The notes under the pieces: generated by a model
What the model saw: the letters and a program-made list of their open reading frames with translations, nothing else
Database searches by the model: none
What the model was told of the DNA's origin: nothing
In this document: in pieces, positions 1 through 8,187 of the stretch
How the letters are laid out: each line of letters starts with the position of its first letter
Position numbering within the stretch: the stretch's first letter is position 1
Made by a program: the position numbers and the translations under genes
Assembly: GCA_903959175.1 (NCBI GenBank)
Contig: CAJBVW010000102.1
Location: 1-54,842 of the forward strand
Direction: 5' to 3'
DNA length: 54,842 nucleotides
Source of the DNA: an uncultured Pseudomonadota bacterium
Lineage (GTDB): Bacteria > Myxococcota_A > UBA796 > SXON01

Positions 1-238
1 CGGCGTGGGCGTCCTGTTCGTGTACCTCAACTACAAGAACGAGATCGACGGTGCTGGCGGCTGGCAGAAGCTGATCATGACCGCCTCGGGCGATGTCTAC
101 ACCCAGACCATCCCCGGCGAGGACCACAACGGTGGCGGCGTGGACTACTACCTTGAGGCGATCGATCGCGTCCAGAACGCGGCCTATGCGCCGGATGACG
201 GGGAGTCCGACCCCTACCACTTCCGCATCTCCGAGTAG
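1..238 (+). CDS. C-terminal end of a secreted/surface protein (partial)
   Basis: Only the last ~78 codons are present; the frame is open to the left window edge and stops with TAG at 236-238. The visible part reads like the last beta-sandwich domain of an extracellular protein: a tract VDYYLEAIDRVQNAAYAPD resembles the closing strand of fibronectin type III or Ig-like domains in which a 'YY.EA.D..GN' strand is followed by an Asp-rich end. No catalytic motif is visible. It converges on the S41 protease gene with only 2 bp between the two stops. The function of the whole protein cannot be judged from this fragment. Confidence 0.6.
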   Translation, partial: GVGVLFVYLNYKNEIDGAGGWQKLIMTASGDVYTQTIPGEDHNGGGVDYYLEAIDRVQNAAYAPDDGESDPYHFRISE

Positions 239-240
239 CG

Positions 241-1560
241 CTAAGGCGTCGTAGGCGGGGTCGGAGGTTCGCGAAGGAACCTCCAGGCCAGCATCAGGGC
301 CGGATCGTGCGCGAGGCGCGCCTCAATCGGGCCGCTGAAGTCGATGCTCTGCGCCTCTGGTTCGGCCGGAATGCGGTCGACCAGGGCGAGCATCGCCGCG
401 CGCTCCTCCGACGGGAGGCTCGTGGTGCGATCGATCCGGGCGCGGAGGCTGGCCACCGCGCCAGCAGCGTTTGCGGGCGGAGCGGGGACGTCGGGCAGGA
501 GTCCCCGCCGGTCCTCGATCGGGCGGCCGGAGGGGAGATAGTATCGGGCAATCGTCAGCTTCAGCGCCGAGCCGTCCTCGTATTCGAAGACGCTCTGGAC
601 CGAGCCCTTTCCGTAGCTCGGCGCCCCGACCAGCCGGGCGCGGCCGTGTTCCTGGAGGGACCCCGCGAGGATCTCCGCGGCGCTCGCGCTCTGCCCGTCG
701 ATCAGCACGACGACCGGCCAGTCCCAGTCGGTGCGGGACGCGGTCGCGTCATGGACCTCGTCCGCGGCCGGCCCCCGCCCGTGGGTGCTCACGATGCGCC
801 CCTCGCGCAGGAACAGGTCGGCCGTAGCTACGGCCTCGTCGAGGCGGCCGCCCGGGTTGCCGCGCAGGTCGACGATGGCGCCGCGGATGGGGGTGCCCGC
901 GCCGAGGCGGCCTACCTGCGCCGTGAGCTCGGCGGCGGCGCCCTCGCGGAACTGCCGGATGCGCACGTAGGCCCACCCCGGGGCCAGCAGCGCGCTCTCC
1001 ACCGTCGCGTCGACGAGGCGCGTGCGCAGCACGGGGAGGACCCGCGTGACGCCGTCCCGGGCAACACCGAGGGACACGGCCTGCCCCTCGAGGCCGCGCA
1101 CGGTCGCCAAGGCCGCGTCGAGCGGCAGGTTGGCGAGCGGCGTTCCGTCGACCGTGGTGAGGCAGTCGCCAGTCAGGATTCCGGCGCGCTCCGCGGGGCC
1201 GTTCTCGAGGACGCCGGTGACGCGCAGGCCGCAGGAGTCCTGCCGCATCTGGGCGCCGATCCCTACGAATTGGCCTTCGGCCTCCTCGCGGAGCTGGCGG
1301 AGGGCCTGCGGGTCGAGGAAGCGGGAGTGCGCGTCCAGCGCGCCGCTCATCCCGGTGAGCGCGTGGTAGACGAGCTCCCGCTGCGACACGGGCTCGATGT
1401 AGGCCTCGCGGATCTGGGTCAGCACCCGGGCGAAGATATCGAGGGCCTCGTACGGGGGCTCGTCGGCGCGCGCGGCGCCGGAGACCCGCCCCGCGACCAG
1501 CCCCACGACGAGAGCGGCGCTGAGCGGAAGCGCGCGGGGGATCAGGGGCCGCCGAGCCAC
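241..1560 (-). CDS. ctpA: CtpA-type S41 carboxy-terminal processing protease
   Basis: A periplasmic serine protease of 439 residues. The GTG at 1560 gives a good signal peptide: Arg-rich start (MARRPLIPR), hydrophobic core, then a small-residue cleavage region near residue 30. The frame stays open far upstream but only as antisense-like sequence. A PDZ domain follows (about residues 95-180; GIGAQM, then NGPAERAGI). The protease core holds the Ser/Lys dyad typical of the family: Ser293 in GQSASAAEI and Lys318 in SYGKGSVQ, separated by 25 residues as in plant D1 protease. The tail (about 350-439) is Pro/Ala-rich. It is the last gene of ftsE-ftsX-envC-ctpA and overlaps the preceding gene by 19 bp. 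In proteobacteria such proteases trim murein hydrolases or their regulators; a role in division-site wall remodelling is inferred from context. Confidence 0.9.
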   Translation of the reverse strand: MARRPLIPRALPLSAALVVGLVAGRVSGAARADEPPYEALDIFARVLTQIREAYIEPVSQRELVYHALTGMSGALDAHSRFLDPQALRQLREEAEGQFVGIGAQMRQDSCGLRVTGVLENGPAERAGILTGDCLTTVDGTPLANLPLDAALATVRGLEGQAVSLGVARDGVTRVLPVLRTRLVDATVESALLAPGWAYVRIRQFREGAAAELTAQVGRLGAGTPIRGAIVDLRGNPGGRLDEAVATADLFLREGRIVSTHGRGPAADEVHDATASRTDWDWPVVVLIDGQSASAAEILAGSLQEHGRARLVGAPSYGKGSVQSVFEYEDGSALKLTIARYYLPSGRPIEDRRGLLPDVPAPPANAAGAVASLRARIDRTTSLPSEERAAMLALVDRIPAEPEAQSIDFSGPIEARLAHDPALMLAWRFLREPPTPPTTP

Positions 1561-2582
1561 GCGTCCGGATCCTGGGGGGTGTTGTTGTACCGGAGCTCGA
1601 AGTGGAGCCGCGCGTCGGCGTCCTCCACGAGGCCGGTGTTCCCGACGAGGCCGAGGACGTCGCCCTTCTGGACGCTCTGTCCCTGTGCCACCCGCAGCCC
1701 GTTGGCGTGCGCGTAGAGCGTGGTGTACGGGCCGTGTTGCAGCATCACGATCTGACCATAGCCGCGCAACCACCCCGAGCGTGTCACGACCCCGTCGAAG
1801 ACGGCGCGGAACGGGGTGCCGAGAGGCGCGGCGTAGTCGATGCCGAGGCTGGTGGCGTCGGCGCCGGTGTTGGGGTCCTTGTAGGGCCCGAAGGGGCGGA
1901 CCACGGCCCCGCGCACGGGAGGCGGGAGCTGACCTTTCGCGGCCCGGAAGCCAGCGGCTTCGCCCGGAGAGGAGGGCGCGGTCGCCTCGACGGTGCGGAT
2001 CGACGCGTCGAGGGCGATCGCGGCTTCGCCACGCTCGCGCAGCACCCGGGCCGCGAGCTCCGGGCGCGACTGCACGTCCCGCACGAGGGAGACGCGGCGC
2101 CCGCGCTCGGATTCCAGGGCGGCGAGCCGCGCCTGGAGGTCCGCCTCTACGCCGGCGAGCGCGGCCTGATCGGCGTCGAGCTTCGCGGCCGCCGCCTGCC
2201 TGGACGCCAGGCCCTCGGAGAAGGCGCGCGCAAGCGCGTCGTCGGCGCGGATCACCGCGAGGAGGTAGTGGACGCGACGGCGCAACTCGGTCGGGCTCTC
2301 GGCGTCGAACAGCAGGCGGGCGATCCCCCTGCGCTTGAGCCGGTAGAACGTGCGGAGGCGGGTGATGGTCGCGTCGCGCCGCCCGGTCAGCGAGGCCTCG
2401 GCGGCGTCGAGGGCGGCGCGGGTCGAGTCGCGTTCGGCCTCGACGGCGGCCGCGCGGGTGCGGAGGTCCTCCACCTGTCCGGAGAGGGCGTCGACCTGCT
2501 GCTCGATGGACTCGAGGTCCGCGAGGACCTGCGGGCGCGCTTGTCCGAAGAGCATCATCAGCCCGAGCGCCGTAAGGCTCAT
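1542..2582 (-). CDS. envC: EnvC-like murein hydrolase activator (coiled coil + degenerate LytM/M23)
   Basis: A 346-residue protein with an N-terminal hydrophobic segment, a long coiled coil (about residues 20-185, rich in Ala/Glu/Arg heptads) and a C-terminal LytM (peptidase M23) domain (about 225-340). Active LytM enzymes bind zinc through H-x-G-x-D and HxH. Here the first motif reads SLGID (His replaced by Ser) and the last reads RLHFE (first His replaced by Arg); the YAH histidine and the final His remain. Loss of ligands is the hallmark of EnvC/NlpD-type proteins, which activate amidases rather than cut peptidoglycan. It starts inside the end of ftsX (ATGA overlap), as expected for a partner gated by FtsEX. 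The absence of catalysis is inferred from the missing residues. Confidence 0.87.
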   Translation of the reverse strand: MSLTALGLMMLFGQARPQVLADLESIEQQVDALSGQVEDLRTRAAAVEAERDSTRAALDAAEASLTGRRDATITRLRTFYRLKRRGIARLLFDAESPTELRRRVHYLLAVIRADDALARAFSEGLASRQAAAAKLDADQAALAGVEADLQARLAALESERGRRVSLVRDVQSRPELAARVLRERGEAAIALDASIRTVEATAPSSPGEAAGFRAAKGQLPPPVRGAVVRPFGPYKDPNTGADATSLGIDYAAPLGTPFRAVFDGVVTRSGWLRGYGQIVMLQHGPYTTLYAHANGLRVAQGQSVQKGDVLGLVGNTGLVEDADARLHFELRYNNTPQDPDAWLGGP

Positions 2583-3469
2583 GGGAGGCGCCCGAGGAAG
2601 CGTCGCACGGCTCCCCAGGAGGCGCCGGTCCCGAGCAGCATGCCGGCGACGTACATCGCAGCAACCCCCCAGGCAGGCAGGTAGCGCAGGGACTCGCCGC
2701 CGAGGGCAAGGGCCAGTACGTCCTGGAGGCGGGACAGGAGGCCCCTGTGCGCAGCCCAGAGCGCGGCGTTCGCCAGCGTGGCGGCCACGGCGCCCTGCAG
2801 CGCCCCCTCGAGCAGGAAGGGCGCGAGGATGTAGCGATCCGTCGCGCCGACGAGCCGCATGATCTCGAGCTCGTCACGGCGCGCGTAGACGACGAGGTGG
2901 ATGGTGTTGGCGACCAGGAAGAGCGCCGCGATTCCGATGAACGAGCCGAGCGCCGCGCCGAGCGCGGAGAGCACGGAGAGGAAGGTGTCGATCCGCGTCA
3001 CCCACTCCTGACCGTAGTCCACGTCGTCGAAGGCGCCGATCGCGCTGATCGACGTGACGAAGGCGCCCATCGCCTCAGGCGAGGTGTGGCCCGGGCGCAG
3101 CGTGATCTCGACGGACGCCGGGAGCGCGTCCTTGCCGAGGTCGGTGAGGACGGGGCCGAGCTCGGGCATGCGCTCGACCATCCAGGCGCGCGCCTCCTCC
3201 TCGGAGACGTAGCGGACCTCGGCCACCTCGGGGCGGGCCGCGAGCGTGTGCACGACGACGGCGTGTGTCTCGGCAGAGCCGCCGGCGTGGAGGTAGGCGC
3301 TGACGTGGACGTCGCGCTCCCAGGAGCCGAGGATGAGCTGGATGTTCGTCGTCACCATCGCGAACATGCCGACGAGCACGAGCGCTGCGGCGATCACACC
3401 GGTGCTCACCGCGGTGAGGTAGGCGTGCTCACGGAGGGCCCGAAGCGTACGGAGGGCGGTCTGTTTCAC
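2579..3469 (-). CDS. ftsX: Cell division protein FtsX
   Basis: A 296-residue inner-membrane protein with the FtsX layout: a cytoplasmic N-terminus, a first membrane helix (about residues 18-40), a large periplasmic loop (about 45-165), and three further helices in a FtsX/MacB-type permease domain (about 170-285). With the ATPase FtsE it forms a complex that transmits ATP hydrolysis across the membrane to a LytM-type activator of wall hydrolases. The gene overlaps ftsE by 4 bp (ATGA at 3466-3469) and the EnvC-like gene by 4 bp (2579-2582), so the three are almost certainly translationally coupled. Confidence 0.93.
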   Translation of the reverse strand: MKQTALRTLRALREHAYLTAVSTGVIAAALVLVGMFAMVTTNIQLILGSWERDVHVSAYLHAGGSAETHAVVVHTLAARPEVAEVRYVSEEEARAWMVERMPELGPVLTDLGKDALPASVEITLRPGHTSPEAMGAFVTSISAIGAFDDVDYGQEWVTRIDTFLSVLSALGAALGSFIGIAALFLVANTIHLVVYARRDELEIMRLVGATDRYILAPFLLEGALQGAVAATLANAALWAAHRGLLSRLQDVLALALGGESLRYLPAWGVAAMYVAGMLLGTGASWGAVRRFLGRLP

Positions 3470-4137
3470 GAGCGGGCCCGCGTGGGGCTCGTGACGAGCC
3501 GGCCGCCCTCGAAGCGGATGCGCCGCTGCGGAAAGCGATCCATCAGGCCCGCGTCGTGCGTGGCGACGAGCACCGTGGTGCCGCGGAGGTTGATCGCCTG
3601 GAGGATCTCCATCACCTCGACCGCCATCGCGCCGTCGAGGTTGCCGGTGGGCTCGTCCGCGAAGAGGACGGCCGGATCGTTGACGATGGCCCGAGCGATC
3701 GCGACGCGCTGCTGCTCGCCGCCGGAGAGCTCACCGGCGAGCGAGTCCTGGCGCTCCTTGAGGCCGACGATGTTGAGCACGGCCGGCACCCGGCGGCGGA
3801 TCTGGTCGGCGGGCGCGCCGACGACCTCGAGGGCGAGCGCGACGTTGGCCGCCACGGTGCGACGGGGGAGCAGCTTGAAGTCCTGGAACACGATCCCAAC
3901 GTTCCGGCGCAGCTTGGGGAGGCGGTCCTGCGGTAGGGTCGCCACGTCCACGCCTCCGACGAGCAGCTTCCCGCTGGTCGGGCGCTCGGCGCCGTAGAGG
4001 AGCTTCAACAAGGTGGATTTCCCGGCGCCCGAGGGGCCCGTGACGTAGACGAACTCGCCCTTGTCGATCGTGAGGGACACGTCGTGCAGGGCGTCGTGCT
4101 CGCCGTACGACTTCACAACGTGGTAGAGCCGAATCAC
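3466..4137 (-). CDS. ftsE: Cell division ATP-binding protein FtsE
   Basis: A 223-residue ABC ATPase. The Walker A motif GPSGAGKST is at about residues 34-42, the signature LSGGEQQ at 137-143, and Walker B VLFADEPTGNLD at 157-168; length and motifs match FtsE. It works at the inner face of the membrane with FtsX, linking Z-ring activity to peptidoglycan cleavage. The start is GTG at 4137. It is the first gene of the ftsE-ftsX-envC-ctpA operon and is divergent from nadD, with a 46-bp intergenic space that contains a GATAAC hexamer on the minus strand (4164-4159) as a possible -10 element and a strong palindrome. Confidence 0.95.
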   Translation of the reverse strand: MIRLYHVVKSYGEHDALHDVSLTIDKGEFVYVTGPSGAGKSTLLKLLYGAERPTSGKLLVGGVDVATLPQDRLPKLRRNVGIVFQDFKLLPRRTVAANVALALEVVGAPADQIRRRVPAVLNIVGLKERQDSLAGELSGGEQQRVAIARAIVNDPAVLFADEPTGNLDGAMAVEVMEILQAINLRGTTVLVATHDAGLMDRFPQRRIRFEGGRLVTSPTRARS

Positions 4138-4165
4138 CGTGGTCCCGGGGCCTCACACGTTATCA

Positions 4166-4183
4166 CGCACCTCTGGAGGTGCG
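4166..4183. promoter_or_regulatory. 18-bp palindrome covering the nadD ribosome binding site
   Basis: CGCACCTC-TG-GAGGTGCG is a perfect inverted repeat with 8-bp arms. It ends exactly one base before the nadD GTG start and contains the GGAGGT Shine-Dalgarno at 4175-4180. As RNA it folds to a 7-bp stem with a CTGG loop that would hide the ribosome binding site; as DNA it has the symmetry of a dimeric repressor operator in the ftsE/nadD divergent region. Which of the two applies cannot be told from sequence. Confidence 0.5.
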
Positions 4184-4729
4184 GTGCGGGTCGCCATCTA
4201 CGGGGGGAGTTTCAACCCTCCGCACGTCGGTCACGCGATGGTCGCGTCCTGGATCCAGTGGACGAACCGCGCGGACGTTGTCTGGCTGCTGCCGACGTTC
4301 CGGCACGCCTTCGACAAGGCCCTCGCCCCCTGGGAGCTCCGGGTCCGGATGGCGCAGGCGCTCGCGGACACCGTCGGCGGCGGTTGTCGCGTCGAGCCCG
4401 TCGAGGCCGAGCTGCCGGTGCCCTCCTACACGGTTCGGACCCTCGAGGTGCTCGCCGCCCGCCACCCGGAGCACGAGCTTGCGCTGGTGGTCGGCGCGGA
4501 CGTGCTCCAGCAGCTGCCGCAGTGGCGCGAGATCGATCGCCTGCTGGCCCGTTTCCCGCTCATCGAGGTGGGCAGGCAGGGCTGGCCCGCGCTTCCCGAC
4601 ACGCCGAGCTTCCCGGACGTGAGCAGCACCGACGTCCGGGCCCGCATTGCGTCCGGCGTGCCGTATCGGCACCTGGTGCCCGTGGCCGTGGCCGCGATCG
4701 TGGACGCGGCCGGCCTCTATCGGCGTTAG
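4184..4729 (+). CDS. nadD: Nicotinate-nucleotide adenylyltransferase
   Basis: A 181-residue enzyme that adenylylates nicotinate mononucleotide to deamido-NAD in NAD biosynthesis. The nucleotidyltransferase signature GGSFNPPHVGH, with the HxGH adenylylation motif at residues 14-17, sits at the very N-terminus. The C-terminal SSTDVRARI matches the ISSTxIR phosphate-binding motif. The GTG at 4184 is chosen because the family begins with 'xVAxYGGSFNP'; the reading frame extends 15 codons upstream without similarity. A GGAGGT is 3 bases upstream, unusually close. The stop overlaps that of the convergent gene at 4726. In many bacteria nadD sits near obgE, rsfS or proA; that neighbourhood is absent here. 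Confidence 0.93.
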   Translation: MRVAIYGGSFNPPHVGHAMVASWIQWTNRADVVWLLPTFRHAFDKALAPWELRVRMAQALADTVGGGCRVEPVEAELPVPSYTVRTLEVLAARHPEHELALVVGADVLQQLPQWREIDRLLARFPLIEVGRQGWPALPDTPSFPDVSSTDVRARIASGVPYRHLVPVAVAAIVDAAGLYRR

Positions 4730-5193
4730 TCGGCGCCCATCGCGAACTCCGCCCAGCCGCCCGTGCCGTCCTCCGAGATGTCCGCGGCGACGAAGCTGCG
4801 GAGGCCGGGGTTCGGGCGGTCCAGCAGACGCAGCATCAGGCGTGTCCCGTGGGGCGCGTCCTGGAAGTCGAGCCATCGCAGGGCAACCGGGACCTTCACT
4901 CCGCCCGGGTGCACCTGGCCGAAGCGGATCCGGAGCGCGATGGCGGAGACGAGCGCGCGCTGGCCCTCGGGGGAGGGGGGCATCCGCCACGCGGAGTCGA
5001 TCCGGACCATCTCGTCACCGAGCAGCGAGATGTTCAGTGTCTCGTCCTGGAACTCGCGGACGGCCCGCGCGGCGCCGCGATTGAGGAGTGTGTAGTCCAC
5101 GCCCGCGGGGCGGTGGGTGCGCGCGTGGGTGCCGGCGGGGTCCAGCACGCGGTCCCACCAGGAGATCCGGTAGTCGGGGTGATAGATGCGCAC
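4726..5193 (-). CDS. Hypothetical protein, 155 aa
   Basis: A soluble-looking protein from a GTG at 5193 with no signal peptide or membrane segment. The middle part has alternating hydrophobic residues consistent with a beta-rich fold (about residues 50-140), and the N-terminus is rich in aromatic and charged residues (MRIYHPDYRISWWDRV). I do not recognise a family. It is convergent with nadD (stop codons overlap) and divergent from the HAD gene, whose start lies 29 bp away, so its promoter must be in or near that short space. Confidence 0.65.
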   Translation of the reverse strand: MRIYHPDYRISWWDRVLDPAGTHARTHRPAGVDYTLLNRGAARAVREFQDETLNISLLGDEMVRIDSAWRMPPSPEGQRALVSAIALRIRFGQVHPGGVKVPVALRWLDFQDAPHGTRLMLRLLDRPNPGLRSFVAADISEDGTGGWAEFAMGAD

Positions 5194-5222
5194 GTCTCAT
5201 CCTACCCTCGGACGGCCTCCCC

Positions 5223-5903
5223 GTGGACCTCCTCCTCTTCGATATCGACGGCACCCTCCTCCGCACGCGGGGGGCGGGCCGGGAGGCGCTCGACGAGGCC
5301 TTCTTCCGCGTGCTCGGCTGGCCTGACGCCACGGCGGGGATCTCCCTCGCGGGCGCCACCGACGGGGGCATCGTCCGCGGCGTCGCGGCGCGCTTCGGCG
5401 TCGCCTGGGACGGCGTGTCCCCGCCACCGTTCGACCTCGACGCGGTGCGCGAGGCCTACCTCTCCGCCCTCGCGCTGCGCCTCGCGCAGCCGGAGCGCGT
5501 CGCGCTCTGTCCAGGTGTCCGCGCGTTGGTGGACGGGCTCGCCGGTCGGGCGCATCTTGCGCTGCTGACCGGCAATTGGCGTGTGGGCGCGGCCATGAAG
5601 CTGGGAGCTGTCGATCTCTGGGGCGGTTGGCTCGACGGCGCGTACGGCGACGATCACACCGACCGCAACCGCCTCGTCCCGGTGGCGCGTGCGCGCGCCG
5701 AGGCCGCGGGCCTCAGCTTCCGGCGCATCATCGTCATCGGCGACACGCCTGCGGACGTCGAATGCGCCCGCGCCGGCGGTGCGCTGGTCGTCGCGGTCGA
5801 GACCGGGTTCGCGAGCGCGGACTCGCTCGCCGCCGCGCGCCCGGACCTCCTGCTGCCCGACCTCGAACGCGGTCGCCCGTGGTTCGAGGCCTTCGTGGCG
5901 TAA
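5223..5903 (+). CDS. HAD-superfamily hydrolase (subfamily IA phosphatase-like)
   Basis: A 226-residue cytoplasmic hydrolase. Motif I FDIDGTLL gives the nucleophile and acid Asp7/Asp9 immediately after the GTG start at 5223; motif II is LLTGNW; motif IV is IGDTPADVECARAGG, typical of the phosphoglycolate phosphatase/beta-phosphoglucomutase branch. A helical cap (about residues 20-90) separates motifs I and II. The start was placed here because motif I must lie near the N-terminus and the longer open frame upstream overlaps the divergent gene. The substrate is not determinable; Gph-like or general phosphatase activity are options. Confidence 0.85.
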   Translation: MDLLLFDIDGTLLRTRGAGREALDEAFFRVLGWPDATAGISLAGATDGGIVRGVAARFGVAWDGVSPPPFDLDAVREAYLSALALRLAQPERVALCPGVRALVDGLAGRAHLALLTGNWRVGAAMKLGAVDLWGGWLDGAYGDDHTDRNRLVPVARARAEAAGLSFRRIIVIGDTPADVECARAGGALVVAVETGFASADSLAAARPDLLLPDLERGRPWFEAFVA

Positions 5904-5904
5904 G

Positions 5905-7470
5905 CTACGGGCTCGGGACGAAGAGCGACACGCCGTCCTGGGCCGAGCCGTCGGCGCCGATCCCGCCGACGATGAGCACGCCGTAGTCCGGGTCGTAGGC
6001 CGCTTGAACGAGCTGGGTGGGCGCGAGCAGGCCGCCGGAGTCGTCCGTGGCCTCGCAGCCGTCGACCGAGGTGAAGGTGCCGTCGGTCGGGTCGTAGATC
6101 TCCAGGCAGCTCACGGGATCTTCCGCCGGCATCGTGACGTTGTACGTCTGCGCGCCGCCGATGATCAGCACCCGCCCGTCCGCGAGGGCGACCATGCGGT
6201 GGCCCACGCGCGGGATGTTCATCGTCTGTGCGAGCGAGCCCCACTGCTCGGTGGTGGGGTTGTAGAGCCAGGCCGAGGCCACGGCGTCTATCGACTCGTC
6301 GACCAGCGCGTCGGTGGCGGTCGCGCCGCCGGTGACGAGGACGCGCCCGTCCGGCAGGGTGGCGGAGGCGGCCCCGGCGAGCCCGCGGGGGAGGGACTCG
6401 AAGGCGTCGGCGGCGGAGCCGTCGAGCGTGACACGGCTGCATGCGTCCGAGCTGCTCCAGGCGCTGCCGTCGATGGCCGCGCCGCCGCAGATGAGGGTGC
6501 CTTCGGTGCCGAGGTCGGCGATGAGCGCGTCGAGCTGGCCGATGTCGGCGAGCACTTCGCCCCCGGTGAATTTGCCGGTGGCGCGCTCGTACACCTCCAC
6601 GGTGTTGGGGAGGTTGGTCTGGTTTTCGCGGTTGGTCGCGCCCAGCCCGCCCCAGATCACCACGTTCCCGAGCACGTTCTCGAGCGCGATGTGCCCGACG
6701 CGCGGCTCCTGCATGCCCTGCATCGCCGGGAGATCTTCCCAGGTGTCGGTGGCGGGATCGTACAGCGAGCTGGCGCTGGAGGCCTGGCCGTCGAACTGGA
6801 GCGGGTCGGAGGCGGCTCCGCCGGTGATGAGGAGCTTGCCTGCGTCCTCGCCGGTCACGGTGAGGCGGGTGCACGTCGCGCCCGTGCGCTCGGTGGTCGG
6901 GACGGCGTCCGAATCGAGGTAGGCGGGGAGGGAGGTGGCTGCGACGAACGAGAGGTCCGCTCCCGGAGGCGCGAGGCTCAGCGTGTACGCGAGATCCTGC
7001 CCCTTGCCCGGCTCGTTCGAGCGGTTGTTTGTCGCGCCGCCACCGAGCCAGAAGCGGCCCTCTCCGAGCGGCGCCAGCATGGGGTGATACAGGCCGACAT
7101 CCAGCGCACCTAGCCAGGCGGTTGCCTCCGTACTCGCGATGAACACGGTCGCCTCGACGACGCCGGAGGACGCGGTGAGCGGCTCAGTTCGTCCGCGCAT
7201 CACGATCTCGCCGTCACGGTAGCCCTCGACGGTGATCCGCGTGTTTACCAGCGGGGGGAGGCCCGTCACCTCGGGGGTCGTGCCCGAGGTGGCCCCGTCG
7301 AGCGGGACACGAAGCGGCTCGCCGTCGGCGGGGGTGAGCACGAGATCGATCCGTTCGAGGTCCTCGAAGGGCGTCTGCGGGGAGGCGACGAGGGGGGTGA
7401 GCTGCAGGGTGTACTCGGCACCCCCGCTGCCCGTGCATCCCAGGAGCAGGCTCGGAACGAACAGGAACAT
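5905..7470 (-). CDS. Kelch-repeat lipoprotein
   Basis: A 521-residue secreted protein. The N-terminus MFLFVPSLLLGC is a very short signal with a lipobox ending in Cys12, so it is probably a lipoprotein. After a ~100-residue beta-rich domain come repeated kelch-type units with a Gly-Gly pair after a hydrophobic strand and a later Trp/Tyr (for example LLITGGAAS, VVIWGGLG, LICGGAA, VLVTGGATA, VLIIGGAQT, VLIVGGIG), about six blades of a beta-propeller as in galactose-oxidase-like folds. No copper-site residues can be assigned. Such propellers bind ligands or partners at the cell surface. It is divergent from pgeF with 60 bp between, and its stop is 1 bp from the HAD gene stop. Confidence 0.82.
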   Translation of the reverse strand: MFLFVPSLLLGCTGSGGAEYTLQLTPLVASPQTPFEDLERIDLVLTPADGEPLRVPLDGATSGTTPEVTGLPPLVNTRITVEGYRDGEIVMRGRTEPLTASSGVVEATVFIASTEATAWLGALDVGLYHPMLAPLGEGRFWLGGGATNNRSNEPGKGQDLAYTLSLAPPGADLSFVAATSLPAYLDSDAVPTTERTGATCTRLTVTGEDAGKLLITGGAASDPLQFDGQASSASSLYDPATDTWEDLPAMQGMQEPRVGHIALENVLGNVVIWGGLGATNRENQTNLPNTVEVYERATGKFTGGEVLADIGQLDALIADLGTEGTLICGGAAIDGSAWSSSDACSRVTLDGSAADAFESLPRGLAGAASATLPDGRVLVTGGATATDALVDESIDAVASAWLYNPTTEQWGSLAQTMNIPRVGHRMVALADGRVLIIGGAQTYNVTMPAEDPVSCLEIYDPTDGTFTSVDGCEATDDSGGLLAPTQLVQAAYDPDYGVLIVGGIGADGSAQDGVSLFVPSP

Positions 7471-7530
7471 GGAGCGATCGTACCACCAACGAGGCTTGCC
7501 CGGCGCGCTCGCGAAGGGCACGTTGACGGC

Positions 7531-8187
7531 ATGTACGCGAGCGCCCTGCTTTCCCCCGTGCGTCATGCCTTCACCGGGGTGGCGGATGGCGACCACCGCC
7601 CGGGTTTCGACACGGCGGGCGCGGCGCGCCTGATCGCGGCGCTCGACGCGGTGGGGCCGGTCCGGGTGGTCTCGCAGGTGCACGGTGCGCGCGTGGTGCG
7701 CGCGGAGGACGCCAGCACGAGCATCGAAGCCGACGCCATCGTGTCCACCCTCCCCGGCATCGTCGTCGCGGTGCGGGTCGCGGACTGCGTGCCCATCCTG
7801 CTCGCTGCCCCCGGCGCCGTCGCGGCCGTGCACGCTGGATGGCGCGGCACCGCCGCCGACATCACGCGCGTCGCGTTGCGCGCCCTCTGCAGCGCGGCGG
7901 GTTGCGCGCCCAGCGAGGTGCGCGCGGCCATCGGCCCCTGCATCTGCGGCGCCTGCTACGAGGTCGGCGGCGAGGTCATCGACGGCGTCGCTGCCGTCGC
8001 GCCCGGCGCGTCGTGGAGGGTAGGGGAGCGCAACGTGGACCTCGGAGAGGCGAACGCCGCCATCCTCCGGCACGAGGGCGCGCAGGTCGAGCGCCTCGCG
8101 CTCTGTACGCGATGCGACGCGCGGTTCTGGTCGTTCCGCCGAGACGGCGCGTCGGGCGGCCGGCAGGTGGGGGCGATCCGCCTGTGA
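7531..8187 (+). CDS. pgeF: Multicopper polyphenol oxidase/purine nucleoside phosphorylase family protein (PgeF/YfiH)
   Basis: A 218-residue protein of the YfiH/PgeF (DUF152) family. The metal-site residues are in place: His51 in SQVHGA, Cys86 in VADCVPI and His101 in VHAGWRG, followed by the family motif IGPCICGACYEV. E. coli PgeF is reported to remove wrongly incorporated L-Ser from peptidoglycan precursors, and relatives act as purine nucleoside phosphorylases or oxidases; the activity here is open. A GAAGGG 12 bases upstream may serve as ribosome binding site. The stop TGA overlaps the ATG of the next gene (TGATG shape), so the two are coupled. Confidence 0.9.
   Translation: MYASALLSPVRHAFTGVADGDHRPGFDTAGAARLIAALDAVGPVRVVSQVHGARVVRAEDASTSIEADAIVSTLPGIVVAVRVADCVPILLAAPGAVAAVHAGWRGTAADITRVALRALCSAAGCAPSEVRAAIGPCICGACYEVGGEVIDGVAAVAPGASWRVGERNVDLGEANAAILRHEGAQVERLALCTRCDARFWSFRRDGASGGRQVGAIRL

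Noticed and set aside
1561-2877. Extending the S41 protease N-terminus through the open frame to 2877
   Set aside because: The extension overlaps the EnvC-like and ftsX genes completely and reads as Arg/Pro-rich noise; a signal peptide starts at GTG 1560.
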